64,000 nt of DNA from Helicobacter macacae MIT 99-5501. GTDB lineage: Bacteria > Campylobacterota > Campylobacteria > Campylobacterales > Helicobacteraceae. The notes beneath the pieces are model-generated. The model worked only from the letters and a program-made list of their open reading frames with translations. It did no database searches and had not been told where the DNA came from. The translations under genes and the position numbers were made by a program. Positions 37,649 to 47,273 of the stretch are shown here, piece after piece (position 1 is the first letter of the stretch; every line of letters begins with the position of its first letter). The DNA is taken from the NCBI RefSeq assembly GCF_000507845.1, contig NZ_KI669454.1, forward strand, positions 620,001 to 684,000. Direction: 5' to 3'.

Positions 37649-39019
37649 CTAATCTTTTGTTTGTTTGATTTTTTCTAGCCATTCATTTAGTGTTTTTTCA
37701 AAGCCTTTTTGTGTGGACTCTACGAAATGCAAATCTTTGGTAAGATATTTTTGTGCCACCCATCCACCGAAGTTGTGAGGGTATTTGTAGGATTTGGCGT
37801 GTGGGAGAATATTTGGTGCTATTGGGAGGACTTCGCCATCGTGTATAGCTTTTATCGCTAAATCTATTGCGGTATAAGCGGTGTTGGACTTGGGACAGGA
37901 AGCGAGGAAAATCACGCATTGAGAGAGAATGATACGAGCTTCTGGATAGCCGATTTTGCCTACGGCTAGGAGGGTGGAGGTGGCTAGATTTAGCGCGTTT
38001 GGATTTGCATTGCCTATGTCCTCGCTAGCGAGTATGACAAGTCGCCTTGCGATAAATTCTGGGTTTTCGCCACCTGCTATTAGGCGAGCTAGGTAGTAGA
38101 TGCTAGCATCTACATCGCTTCCGCGTATGGATTTTATGAGTGCGGATGCTAGATTGTAGTGTGTGTCATCTTCGCTTGCGCCGTCATTTAGGCTAAATGG
38201 TCGCAGTGATTTTGCGCTTTGAAGTGTGATATGTGGGCTTAGGGCTAGGACTTCAAGTAGGTTTAGCATAGCGCGTGCATCGCCTGCGCTACTTGAGATA
38301 AGATAGTCAAACGCTTCTTTTGTGATTGTCCTATCTATGTTGCCCTTAGGGCTAGAATCTGCATTAGAATCTTGGCTAGATTGTGTGTTATTTTGCGGTG
38401 GATTATTTTTGGGTGGGCTACTTTGGGATAGGCTATTTTGGGATTTTTCACTAAAATCTTGGCTAGAATCCTCGTTAGGGTTTTGGCTAGGGTTTTGACT
38501 AGATTTTGCAATGTCAAATCCCAAAACTCCCAATGCCTTTGTCAAAATCTGCTCTAGCTCAACATTTTTAAGTGGTTTAAACTCAAATAGCAAGCTGCGA
38601 GAGCGAATGGCATTTGTAAGTGTGTAGAAAGGATTTTGCGTGCTAGCCCCTAGCACAATAGCACTTTTCTCTTCCATTATCGGCAGGAGGGCTTCTTGCT
38701 GGGTTTTGGATAGTCTATGAACTTCATCAATAAATACTAGCGGGACAACAAGTGCATTTTCATAAGACTTTAGCTTGGTGCGGAGATTTTCTAGCTTGAA
38801 ATTTGTCGCGTTAAACTCCAAAAAATCACTGCCTAGCTCGCTAGCGATGATTTTTGCTAAAGTTGTTTTGCCACTGCCCGGTGTCCCATAGAAAAAGCAG
38901 TGAGGGAGATTTCTAGCCTTTAGTGCTTCATATAGTGGCTTGCCATTGCCAAAGATATGGCTTTGCCCGACAAAATCGCTGATAGATTTTGGTCGCAGGG
39001 CAAGGGCTAGATTTTTCAT
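37649..39019 (-). CDS. rarA: Replication-associated recombination protein A (RarA/MgsA AAA+ ATPase)
   Basis: Clamp-loader-like ATPase acting at stalled replication forks. 456 residues: LRPKSISDFVGQSHIFG at the start, Walker A GTPGSGKT at about residues 45-52, Walker B LVFIDEVHRL at about 93-102, sensor 1 LGASTQNPFY, and the C-terminal part with YLARLIAGGENPEFIARRLVILASEDIG typical of the family. Between the AAA+ core and the lid there is a Ser/Gln/Asn/Pro insert of about 65 residues (SSQNPSQNPNEDSSQDF...), absent from other RarA proteins. Lies 35 bases after jag, in the place where mnmE often occurs. Confidence 0.94.
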   Translation of the reverse strand: MKNLALALRPKSISDFVGQSHIFGNGKPLYEALKARNLPHCFFYGTPGSGKTTLAKIIASELGSDFLEFNATNFKLENLRTKLKSYENALVVPLVFIDEVHRLSKTQQEALLPIMEEKSAIVLGASTQNPFYTLTNAIRSRSLLFEFKPLKNVELEQILTKALGVLGFDIAKSSQNPSQNPNEDSSQDFSEKSQNSLSQSSPPKNNPPQNNTQSSQDSNADSSPKGNIDRTITKEAFDYLISSSAGDARAMLNLLEVLALSPHITLQSAKSLRPFSLNDGASEDDTHYNLASALIKSIRGSDVDASIYYLARLIAGGENPEFIARRLVILASEDIGNANPNALNLATSTLLAVGKIGYPEARIILSQCVIFLASCPKSNTAYTAIDLAIKAIHDGEVLPIAPNILPHAKSYKYPHNFGGWVAQKYLTKDLHFVESTQKGFEKTLNEWLEKIKQTKD

Positions 39020-39054
39020 CTCTTTTTAAGGCTCGTGCGTGGCTTTTGTGAGAT

Positions 39055-39981
39055 TTAGCGATAAAAATCATTGATAATGATATATCGCTCATTTTGTGGA
39101 TTTTCTCTAAAAGAGATATATTTATCGGGGAAATGCCCTCTTAGCTTTTTTAGTGCGATAAAGGCTAGAATCCCATCTAGTGGCTTAGTCTGGGCTCTGC
39201 CCTCTCGCTTGACTTCGTTTATGATTCCCACCAAATAAGCATCGATAGCGTCTTCTTGGTTTTGCAAAAATTGTGCAATTTCTAGACGGATATTGTATCC
39301 ATAAGCAGGCTGAATCCAATTAAACAATAAGTAAGAAATCGCTTTGTAGCGATAGCCTCTCTCCCCGATAAGCAGTGCAGAATCCTCGCCGTCAATGTAG
39401 ATAGATAGCGTTTGGTTGTCATAAAAGCCAACATTGACATTATCGATTTTATATGGCGTGTAGCTTAGCATTTCTTGGATAAGATTTTGGATTTCGCTAG
39501 CGACTTCCTCTTTGGTTTGGAATTTTTTTGTTTGCGTGGTGCTGGTGTTATCTGCGTTGTAGGACTCATCATAGTTTGCGTAGCTTTGATTTGTGTGGCT
39601 TTGTTTGCCACTCTCATAGTTTGGCTCGCTAGATTCTAGGCTTGCAGAAGCGACAAACTCCGAAGCGTCAAAAAAGCCTTGATTATTTTGGTTGGGATTA
39701 GTTTGGCTAGAATTTGCTTGGCTAGATTCTTTTATATTTTGATTGCTTTGTGGGCTTTGGCTTTGCTGATAGCTTGCTTCTTGGTGTTTTTGTGCGCTAT
39801 CTAGCTGGGCAGATGAGTTTTTTAGGTTTGCGATGATGATAGCGTCCTTTTTGCCTATGCCTAGCACGCCTTTTGATTCGTATTGGACTACTTCATAGTC
39901 TAGCTCCGTTACAGAGCAGCCTAGCTCTAGGGCGGCTTTTGAGAGGGCTTCTTGTAGTGTGTTTGCAGTTACTTTTGTCAT
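39055..39981 (-). CDS. jag: Jag/KhpB family RNA-binding protein
   Basis: 308 residues. N-terminal Jag domain (residues 1-50, TLQEALSKAALELGCSVTELDYEVVQ ... GVLGIGKKDA), then about 100 residues rich in Gln/Ser/Asn (low-complexity), then a KH domain (LSIYIDGEDSALLIGERGYRYKAISYLL) and a C-terminal R3H-like part (AQFLQNQEDAIDAYLVG...). RNA-binding chaperone thought to act with KhpA on cell-envelope and division functions. The ATG overlaps the yidC stop by four bases, matching the usual yidC-jag order. Confidence 0.9.
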   Translation of the reverse strand: MTKVTANTLQEALSKAALELGCSVTELDYEVVQYESKGVLGIGKKDAIIIANLKNSSAQLDSAQKHQEASYQQSQSPQSNQNIKESSQANSSQTNPNQNNQGFFDASEFVASASLESSEPNYESGKQSHTNQSYANYDESYNADNTSTTQTKKFQTKEEVASEIQNLIQEMLSYTPYKIDNVNVGFYDNQTLSIYIDGEDSALLIGERGYRYKAISYLLFNWIQPAYGYNIRLEIAQFLQNQEDAIDAYLVGIINEVKREGRAQTKPLDGILAFIALKKLRGHFPDKYISFRENPQNERYIIINDFYR

Positions 39982-41720
39982 TTGGATTCTCCTTTTGGAT
40001 TTTGTGGGGTGTGCTTGTGCTCTTTATGCTCTAAGATAGCTTTTTCTCGTTGTTTGTCGATGATTTTGTTTATAGCGATTTGCATAATGATTGCAAAGAT
40101 ATTATTAACCGTCCAATACAGCACAAGCCCTGCGGGGAATGTGATTAAAAATATTGTAAATATGACAGGTAGGAGCTTAAAGATTCTAGCTTGCATAGGG
40201 TCTAGGGTATTGGGCGTTAGGACTTGCTGAATATACATACTTATCCCCATCAAAATCGGCAGGATAAAATACGGGTCCATCACAGATAAATCGTGTATCC
40301 AAAAAATCCATTCGCTGTTTTTTAGCTCCACAGCATTGTATAGCACGCGATAAATCGCGAAAAACACTGGAATCTGCAAAAGCAGTGGCAGACAGCCACC
40401 TAGTGGGTTTGCCCCGTGCTTTTTGTATAGCTGCATAAGCTGGGCTTGCATTTTTTGCGGGTCGCCTTTGTATTGCTCTTGGATTTCTTTCATTTTGGGG
40501 GTTAAATCTTTTAGCTTTTGCATACTCATCACGCCTTTGTAGCTTAGAGGAAACAAAATAATCCTAACTACAAGCGTAACGCCGATAATCGCCCAACCCC
40601 AATTCCCTAGCAAACTATAAAGCCAATCAAGTAGCAAAAATACAGGTTTTGCAAAAAATGTGATAAGCCCATACTCTACGACATCAGTAAGAACGGGATA
40701 GATTTTGGCTAAGTCTCTATAATCCTTTGGTCCTACATAGCCATCTAAGGAGGTATTAGAGTCTAAAGTGATATATGGAATAGGGTTTTTGGTATCGCTC
40801 GTGCCAAGAACTTGCACGGACAAGCCATTTTCATCACGCGTAAAAAGTAGCGTAGTGAAATATCTATCAGAGGCAGAGACAAATGGGACTTGGCTGAAGT
40901 TTTCGCCTGCGACTTTGGCGTCTTTATCCTCTATTTTTTCGATTACGCCTTTTAGTCCGCCCTGCTTTAGCACCACTCCGTGGAAAGCATAGCCATCATC
41001 ATCGGCTATGGGGCGAGAACCACTAGAGAGGAAATACACCTTTGGCTCGCTAAGGGCAATGTCTAGTTTGTATTTTAGCCCGTCTTCATCATATATAAAT
41101 TCTATGGTTTTGGTAATAGTAAGTGTGGGTAGTTTTTGGGTTAGGGTTAGAATCTGATTTTGTGTAGAATCTAGCGAGATATTTTGGAGCGAAGCAGTGT
41201 AGGGGGTTTGTGTGGCTTGCGCATTTAGCGAAGCATCTAAAAAGCGCATTTCAAGTGGAAATACTGCATTTGGCGAGAGTAGTGGGAGCTTTTGGAGTGG
41301 TTGATTTGGCGAGCTAGCAAAACCAAGAAGCCGTCCTAAATGTGTGAAAATCCCCTCTTGCTTGGGTGCGATAAATTTTTTGTCTTTGAGATAGACTTGA
41401 GCGATTCTGCCTAAATCATCAATCTCTACTTCTACACCACTTGATACAATCGTAGAGATTATCTCGCGCTTGGTCGCAGGAGCTGTGGCTTGTGGAGAGG
41501 TTTGGGCGGTGTTTGTTTGATTTGGAGTTGGATTAGTGCTTGGTTGATTGGCTATGTTTGTTTGATTTGTCTGCACGCTACTTTGTGTTGTGCTTTGTGT
41601 GGTGGCACTTTGTGATTTTTGCTTTTGTGGGTCTTGGAAAAGCAGGCTATATACGATGATAAACACAAATGAAATAAGCACTGCAAGTAGCACTCTTGAA
41701 TTCATATCATCTTTTCTCAT
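39978..41720 (-). CDS. yidC: Membrane protein insertase YidC
   Basis: Inserts inner-membrane proteins alone or with SecYEG. 580 residues: N-terminal membrane helix (VLLAVLISFVFIIVYSLLF), a Gln/Thr/Asn/Ala-rich linker of about 65 residues (QSATTQSTTQSSVQTNQT...), the periplasmic beta domain, then the conserved insertase core (GNWGWAIIGVTLVVRIILFPLSYKGVMSMQKL, GGCLPLLLQIPVFFAIYRVLY, and a late FPAGLVLYWTVNNIFAI). It ends with a basic tail. Part of the rpmH-rnpA-yidD-yidC-jag series; AGGAGAATCCAAA precedes the ATG. Confidence 0.96.
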   Translation of the reverse strand: MRKDDMNSRVLLAVLISFVFIIVYSLLFQDPQKQKSQSATTQSTTQSSVQTNQTNIANQPSTNPTPNQTNTAQTSPQATAPATKREIISTIVSSGVEVEIDDLGRIAQVYLKDKKFIAPKQEGIFTHLGRLLGFASSPNQPLQKLPLLSPNAVFPLEMRFLDASLNAQATQTPYTASLQNISLDSTQNQILTLTQKLPTLTITKTIEFIYDEDGLKYKLDIALSEPKVYFLSSGSRPIADDDGYAFHGVVLKQGGLKGVIEKIEDKDAKVAGENFSQVPFVSASDRYFTTLLFTRDENGLSVQVLGTSDTKNPIPYITLDSNTSLDGYVGPKDYRDLAKIYPVLTDVVEYGLITFFAKPVFLLLDWLYSLLGNWGWAIIGVTLVVRIILFPLSYKGVMSMQKLKDLTPKMKEIQEQYKGDPQKMQAQLMQLYKKHGANPLGGCLPLLLQIPVFFAIYRVLYNAVELKNSEWIFWIHDLSVMDPYFILPILMGISMYIQQVLTPNTLDPMQARIFKLLPVIFTIFLITFPAGLVLYWTVNNIFAIIMQIAINKIIDKQREKAILEHKEHKHTPQNPKGESK

Positions 41721-41736
41721 TTTGGATTCTCCTTAA

Positions 41737-42246
41737 TTAGTTTGGGATTATTATATATTTGGAAGTCTTTTTTTTGGCAATCATTTTTTGAAATAATGTG
41801 GAATCCGCTTTAGAATTTACTTTAGGGCTTGTTTTGGAATCTATTTGGGATTTTAGTGGGACAAGCCACACACAAATGCGTGGGAATTTTTTGCATTTTT
41901 TCGCATTTGTGATAGCACTGCGTGAAGCTGTGTTTTTTAGATTTGTAGAGATGATGGGATAGTCAAATCCACTATTGCAAAAAGGCTGGCAGCGCAAAAT
42001 CCTCCACAAAGTAGCGATAAATGCACTAAAAGGAGTAGAATGCCTAAAGGACAAATATGCGTAATGTGAGCAAGTAGGGTAGAAGCGACAGCTACGAGGA
42101 AGCAAGGGGGAAATAATGATTTTATAAAATCTAAAGCCAAATTTTAGCGCGACATAAGAAAAAGATTTTGTGCTAAAGGGCGCTTTTAGGCTATGTGGGT
42201 ATGTAAGCATTTGTGTAAAATCTAGTTTTGTATTATTTTTTATCAT
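41737..42246 (-). CDS. yidD: Membrane protein insertion efficiency factor YidD
   Basis: Small amphipathic membrane-associated protein that helps insertion. The family core is clear: FRFYKIIISPLLPRSCRFYPTCSHYAYLSF and the later LWRILRCQPFCNSGFDYP. The usual protein is 70-120 residues; here there is an N-terminal extension of about 30 and a basic C-terminal tail of about 60. Start at 42246 comes 8 bases after the rnpA stop and has only a weak ribosome site, so the protein may be coupled to rnpA or start internally. Confidence 0.88.
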   Translation of the reverse strand: MIKNNTKLDFTQMLTYPHSLKAPFSTKSFSYVALKFGFRFYKIIISPLLPRSCRFYPTCSHYAYLSFRHSTPFSAFIATLWRILRCQPFCNSGFDYPIISTNLKNTASRSAITNAKKCKKFPRICVWLVPLKSQIDSKTSPKVNSKADSTLFQKMIAKKKTSKYIIIPN

Positions 42247-42254
42247 AGCTACTT

Positions 42255-42749
42255 TTAAACTCCCTTGTTTGTGCGTTTGATACTTGTTTGGATTATTTTG
42301 CGTGGCATTTTTGTGTTGTTTCTTGTGTGGTTTTTGTAGCCTTTTAGCTTTTCTAGTGCGAAACCAAGCGTCATCTCAAAGCTTAGTTTTAGCTCGCTAA
42401 AACTAAGCATATCTACCCCTGCTTTTGCTACAAAAATAATCCTAAATCCACGCTCAATTTCTCTAAAATCTTTTTGGTAATCCCTTAGTATTGCTTTGAC
42501 TCGCCGTTTGATTTTGTTTCTAGTAACGGCATTGCCTATTTTTTTGCTGACACTTAAGCCGATTTTGGATTCTTGGTGCTCTATTTTGGATTGTGCGTTT
42601 TTTGACTCGCTAGATTTGCTAGGAAGCAAGTGGGGATTTTGTGGATTTGCTCGCTCTTTATACACATAGAGTGCAAATGACTTTCCATAGCGTAAAAATC
42701 CGTTTTTATACACGGTGTCAAACTCTTTTTTTGTTTTAAGTGTTTGCAT
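42255..42749 (-). CDS. rnpA: Ribonuclease P protein component
   Basis: Protein partner of RNase P RNA in 5' maturation of tRNA. Contains LSVSKKIGNAVTRNKIKRRVKAILRDYQ with the RNR-type basic motif. At 164 residues it is longer than the usual 110-130 because of an insert rich in Ser/Asn/Gln/Lys (ANPQNPHLLPSKSSESKNAQ...) between the first and second beta strands and a basic tail. Follows rpmH as in nearly all bacteria. Confidence 0.93.
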   Translation of the reverse strand: MQTLKTKKEFDTVYKNGFLRYGKSFALYVYKERANPQNPHLLPSKSSESKNAQSKIEHQESKIGLSVSKKIGNAVTRNKIKRRVKAILRDYQKDFREIERGFRIIFVAKAGVDMLSFSELKLSFEMTLGFALEKLKGYKNHTRNNTKMPRKIIQTSIKRTNKGV

Positions 42750-43000
42750 TTTGTGCTTCTAAAATGAGTGATTAAACTTCTAGGATAATCTTGGCTAGTT
42801 TTTGGTGGTTTTGCGAGATTTGTTCTGCTTTGGCAACGAATCTGTGCTAAACCCACTCCAAACGCCAAAAGTTTTCACAAATCTTTGCAAGACTTTGGCA
42901 AGATTTTACAAGTTTGCGCCAAGATTTGACAAAATCCAAATCAATTAAAAAACTTGTAAAAAACTTCAAAAACCACGCGGTTTGCTACGCGGCAAGTTTG

Positions 43001-43135
43001 CTACACAGCAAGTCTCTTGCGTCCTTTTGCTCTTCTAGCGTTTATGACACGGCGTCCGTTTTTGGTTTTCATTCTCTCTCTAAAGCCGTGAGTGCGCTTT
43101 CTAGGGGTGTTGTGAGGCTGGTAGGTTCTTTTCAT
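43001..43135 (-). CDS. rpmH: 50S ribosomal protein L34
   Basis: A 44-residue protein starting [20 protein letters not shown] and ending [26 protein letters not shown] lies before the ATG. It is first in the reverse-strand rpmH-rnpA-yidD-yidC-jag cluster, with rnpA starting about 250 bases later. The identity of this short gene is certain from its sequence. Confidence 0.97.
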   Translation of the reverse strand: MKRTYQPHNTPRKRTHGFRERMKTKNGRRVINARRAKGRKRLAV

Positions 43136-44802
<1,667 letters not shown>

Positions 44803-44911
44803 AGCACAACGCGTAAAAAATGCACCAAGTTTTTATGCCAAAAACTCACGCCAAAATTGCGCTCTCATAGATTTTTGTATTTTTGGGCGTTTTGCTAAAA
44901 AGTGGCGTGAA

Positions 44912-44966
44912 ATCACTCTAGTGCGAAATCTGCAAATGTGATTTTGGGATTTTGCGCTAGAGTGAT
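44912..44966. repeat. Long inverted repeat downstream of gdhA
   Basis: Arms 44912-44930 (ATCACTCTAGTGCGAAATC) and 44948-44966 pair with only two G-T type mismatches around a 17-base loop. It could be a terminator hairpin for gdhA, though there is no clear T run, or a repeat of unknown type. Confidence 0.55.
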
Positions 44967-45084
44967 GATTTTGGTGTGAAAATTTGGAGCGAGATTTTTG
45001 CGAGATTTTTGGCAAAGATTTTATGTAGAGGGAATTTTGCTTAAGTTTTTTGACTTTTGCAAATCACAAAGAGGAGCGTAAGCA

Positions 45085-45921
45085 ATGGATATAAATGGCG
45101 AAATGACACAAAATCTATTTTTGATTTTTGGCTCTATGAGTGGGTTAGATTTTGCCAAATTTGTCATCGTAGGGCTTATAGCTGGCATTGCTGCGGGGAG
45201 TTTTGGGATTGGTGGGGGGATTATCATCGTGCCTACGATGATGTTTTTGGGGCTACCTATCACGCACGCGATAGGAATGTCAATAATGCAGATGATTTTT
45301 TCATCGATATTTGGCTCTTATATCAACTATAAAAAGCGCAATTTCGACTTAAAAGACGGCATATTTATCGGTATAGGCGGGCTTATTGGGGCTAGCTTTA
45401 GTGGGATTTTGCTAAGTGTGCTTAGTGATGTGGTGATAAACGCACTTTTTTTATCTCTAAATCTTGTAGCATTTTATCGTTTTGCGTTCAAAATCAAACC
45501 TCAAGTGAGTGCCACACCGCCAAATCTCACAACTTTGAAAAAGAATGTGATTTTGATATGTGCTGGTATGGTTACAGGGGTGTTTGCTATCTCGCTAGGT
45601 ATCGGTGGGGGATTGCTTATTGCACCGATTTTGGCGTATTATCTAGGCTATGATTCTAAAAAAGTCGTGCCTTTGTCGCTATTTTTTGTGATATTTTCCT
45701 CTGTGTCTGGGACGGCTTCGCTCTATCGTGCGGGAGTGCTAAGCGCGGAAGCTATGCAAGGTGGGCTAAGTATCGGGCTAGCTTCGCTTGTGGGTGTGGC
45801 AGTGGGTATTTATCTAGTTAGCAAAGTCTCTAGTGCTTTTCATAGAAATGCACTTGTTGGTATTTATGTCTATGCGATTTGCTTGATGAGCTACAAACTT
45901 GGGGAGAAAATCTTTGCGTGA
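45085..45921 (+). CDS. TauE/SafE family sulfite/anion exporter-like membrane protein
   Basis: 278 residues, about eight hydrophobic segments arranged as two halves. Each half carries the family motif: IAGIAAGSFGIGGGIIIVPTMMFLGL at residues about 33-58 and MVTGVFAISLGIGGGLLIAPILA at about 165-187. Family members export sulfite, sulfoacetate or other small anions; the substrate cannot be told here. AGAGGAG is 9 bases before the ATG. Not linked to neighbours. Confidence 0.85.
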   Translation: MDINGEMTQNLFLIFGSMSGLDFAKFVIVGLIAGIAAGSFGIGGGIIIVPTMMFLGLPITHAIGMSIMQMIFSSIFGSYINYKKRNFDLKDGIFIGIGGLIGASFSGILLSVLSDVVINALFLSLNLVAFYRFAFKIKPQVSATPPNLTTLKKNVILICAGMVTGVFAISLGIGGGLLIAPILAYYLGYDSKKVVPLSLFFVIFSSVSGTASLYRAGVLSAEAMQGGLSIGLASLVGVAVGIYLVSKVSSAFHRNALVGIYVYAICLMSYKLGEKIFA

Positions 45922-46129
45922 TTTAGTGGTGGTTTTTGATAGATTTGGTGTGGATTTTTGTGTTTGTAATGTGCGAGAATTTTGCGCGCTAGAAAGTGTG
46001 TGGTGTCATAGAGAGATTAAAAGTCTTTTATACTTAAAAATTTTTGTTTTGTGAGGGGGTGCGATGAATTGCAGGATTTAGATTCTATGTGGTTTTAGAC
46101 TTTACTTAAATTTTTTATTTGCCATCAAA

Positions 46130-47101
46130 TCACTTTAGCGATTCAACCTTATCTTTTGCCATTTCTATGAAGCTATTTAGCGTTTTTCTATAATCTTTTT
46201 GCCAACCAGATTCTACTACAAATTTTTGATTCCCCCCCCCCCATACAAAGCGATATTGCGCCCTTTTGTCGGTAAATACTAGCGCGGGGATTTGCAAGAT
46301 ATTACACAAATGCACATTGCCCGTATCAATGCTTATTAGATAATCTAGGCTCAGCGACACACTCACCAGCGAAGCGATATTATCATCATTGATAAAAACT
46401 TTTAGATTTGGCAGATTTGATAAGTCATTATATTGCAAAGGATTATGCTTAAAATTTAGCAGGATAAACAAAAATCGCGGATAAATCCTAGCGAGATTTA
46501 CCGCCAAATAATACCAATCCTTATGGTAAAAGTTAATCCCTAAAAATTCTATGTGGTTTGAAAATGCGTTGATGCCGATGACTTTTTTATATGGAAAATC
46601 CACGCTTTTAAAGAGATTTTCAACCAAGCGCGAATCTTTTGGCAAAAAATCTTTCATCTTTGCAAAGTCAATTTTATGGAAATTTTCATCATAATGCTTT
46701 GGATTTATCGCACGCGCAAGCGTTAGCACAATATCTGCCATATATTTTTTAGCGCGGAAATACGGAAATGGTGTGCTAAAAGCCCGTGAAGTAAAGCTCA
46801 CAAAATGCGGGTGCGCGATGACTTTTTTGAAATTTAGCTTTTTAATCTCGCGGAAAAATTTGCCACTGCGATTATTTAGGATTAAAATGTCTGGATTCAT
46901 TGCGCGAATGCGCTCAATGCTGACTTTATTTGGATTTATTATGTCATCAATAAAGCCCACTTGCCTTAAAAATCGCTCATCAATGCCTTCGTGATAAATA
47001 ATTAGCTCATCATTTGGATACAAATTTTTTATCGCATACAACGCCTTAAAACAACACAAAAAGTCGCCAAATCCATTGCCTTGAAAGATAATCTTTGCCA
47101 T
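46130..47101 (-). CDS. GT9-family (heptosyltransferase-like) glycosyltransferase, phase-variable and ON here
   Basis: 323 residues; GT-B fold like heptosyltransferases. Start IIFQGNGFGDFLCCFKALYAIK gives the first glycine-rich loop, and DYLISIDTGNVHLCNILQIPALVF is the donor-binding region with the D-T-G-x-x-H pattern of the family. A run of 11 C on the + strand (46232-46242) codes WGGG about 37 residues from the end; with 11 the gene is in frame. Gain or loss of one base would replace the last 35 or so residues. Likely adds a sugar to the LPS core; expression switching would vary the surface. Single gene. Confidence 0.82.
   Translation of the reverse strand: MAKIIFQGNGFGDFLCCFKALYAIKNLYPNDELIIYHEGIDERFLRQVGFIDDIINPNKVSIERIRAMNPDILILNNRSGKFFREIKKLNFKKVIAHPHFVSFTSRAFSTPFPYFRAKKYMADIVLTLARAINPKHYDENFHKIDFAKMKDFLPKDSRLVENLFKSVDFPYKKVIGINAFSNHIEFLGINFYHKDWYYLAVNLARIYPRFLFILLNFKHNPLQYNDLSNLPNLKVFINDDNIASLVSVSLSLDYLISIDTGNVHLCNILQIPALVFTDKRAQYRFVWGGGNQKFVVESGWQKDYRKTLNSFIEMAKDKVESLK
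46232..46242. repeat. C11 homopolymer tract in GT9 gene
   Basis: Eleven C (G in sense, T-GGGGGGGGGGG-AATC), in frame with the complete 323-residue protein. Same kind of tract as in glf and the MBOAT gene, but in the ON length. Confidence 0.9.
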
Positions 47102-47273
47102 TGTCGCTCCATTTTAAGTGATTCTAATTTGATTGAGTGTGGATTTCAAAATTTTACAAAAAAACATTGAATCGCTGTATAGATTCGTGCCTATTTTGCA
47201 AATCTTTAGCATAAATATATGTTTAAAGCAAGTCGTGTTAATTTTATGCCATTTTCTCCATACCATCTTTATT

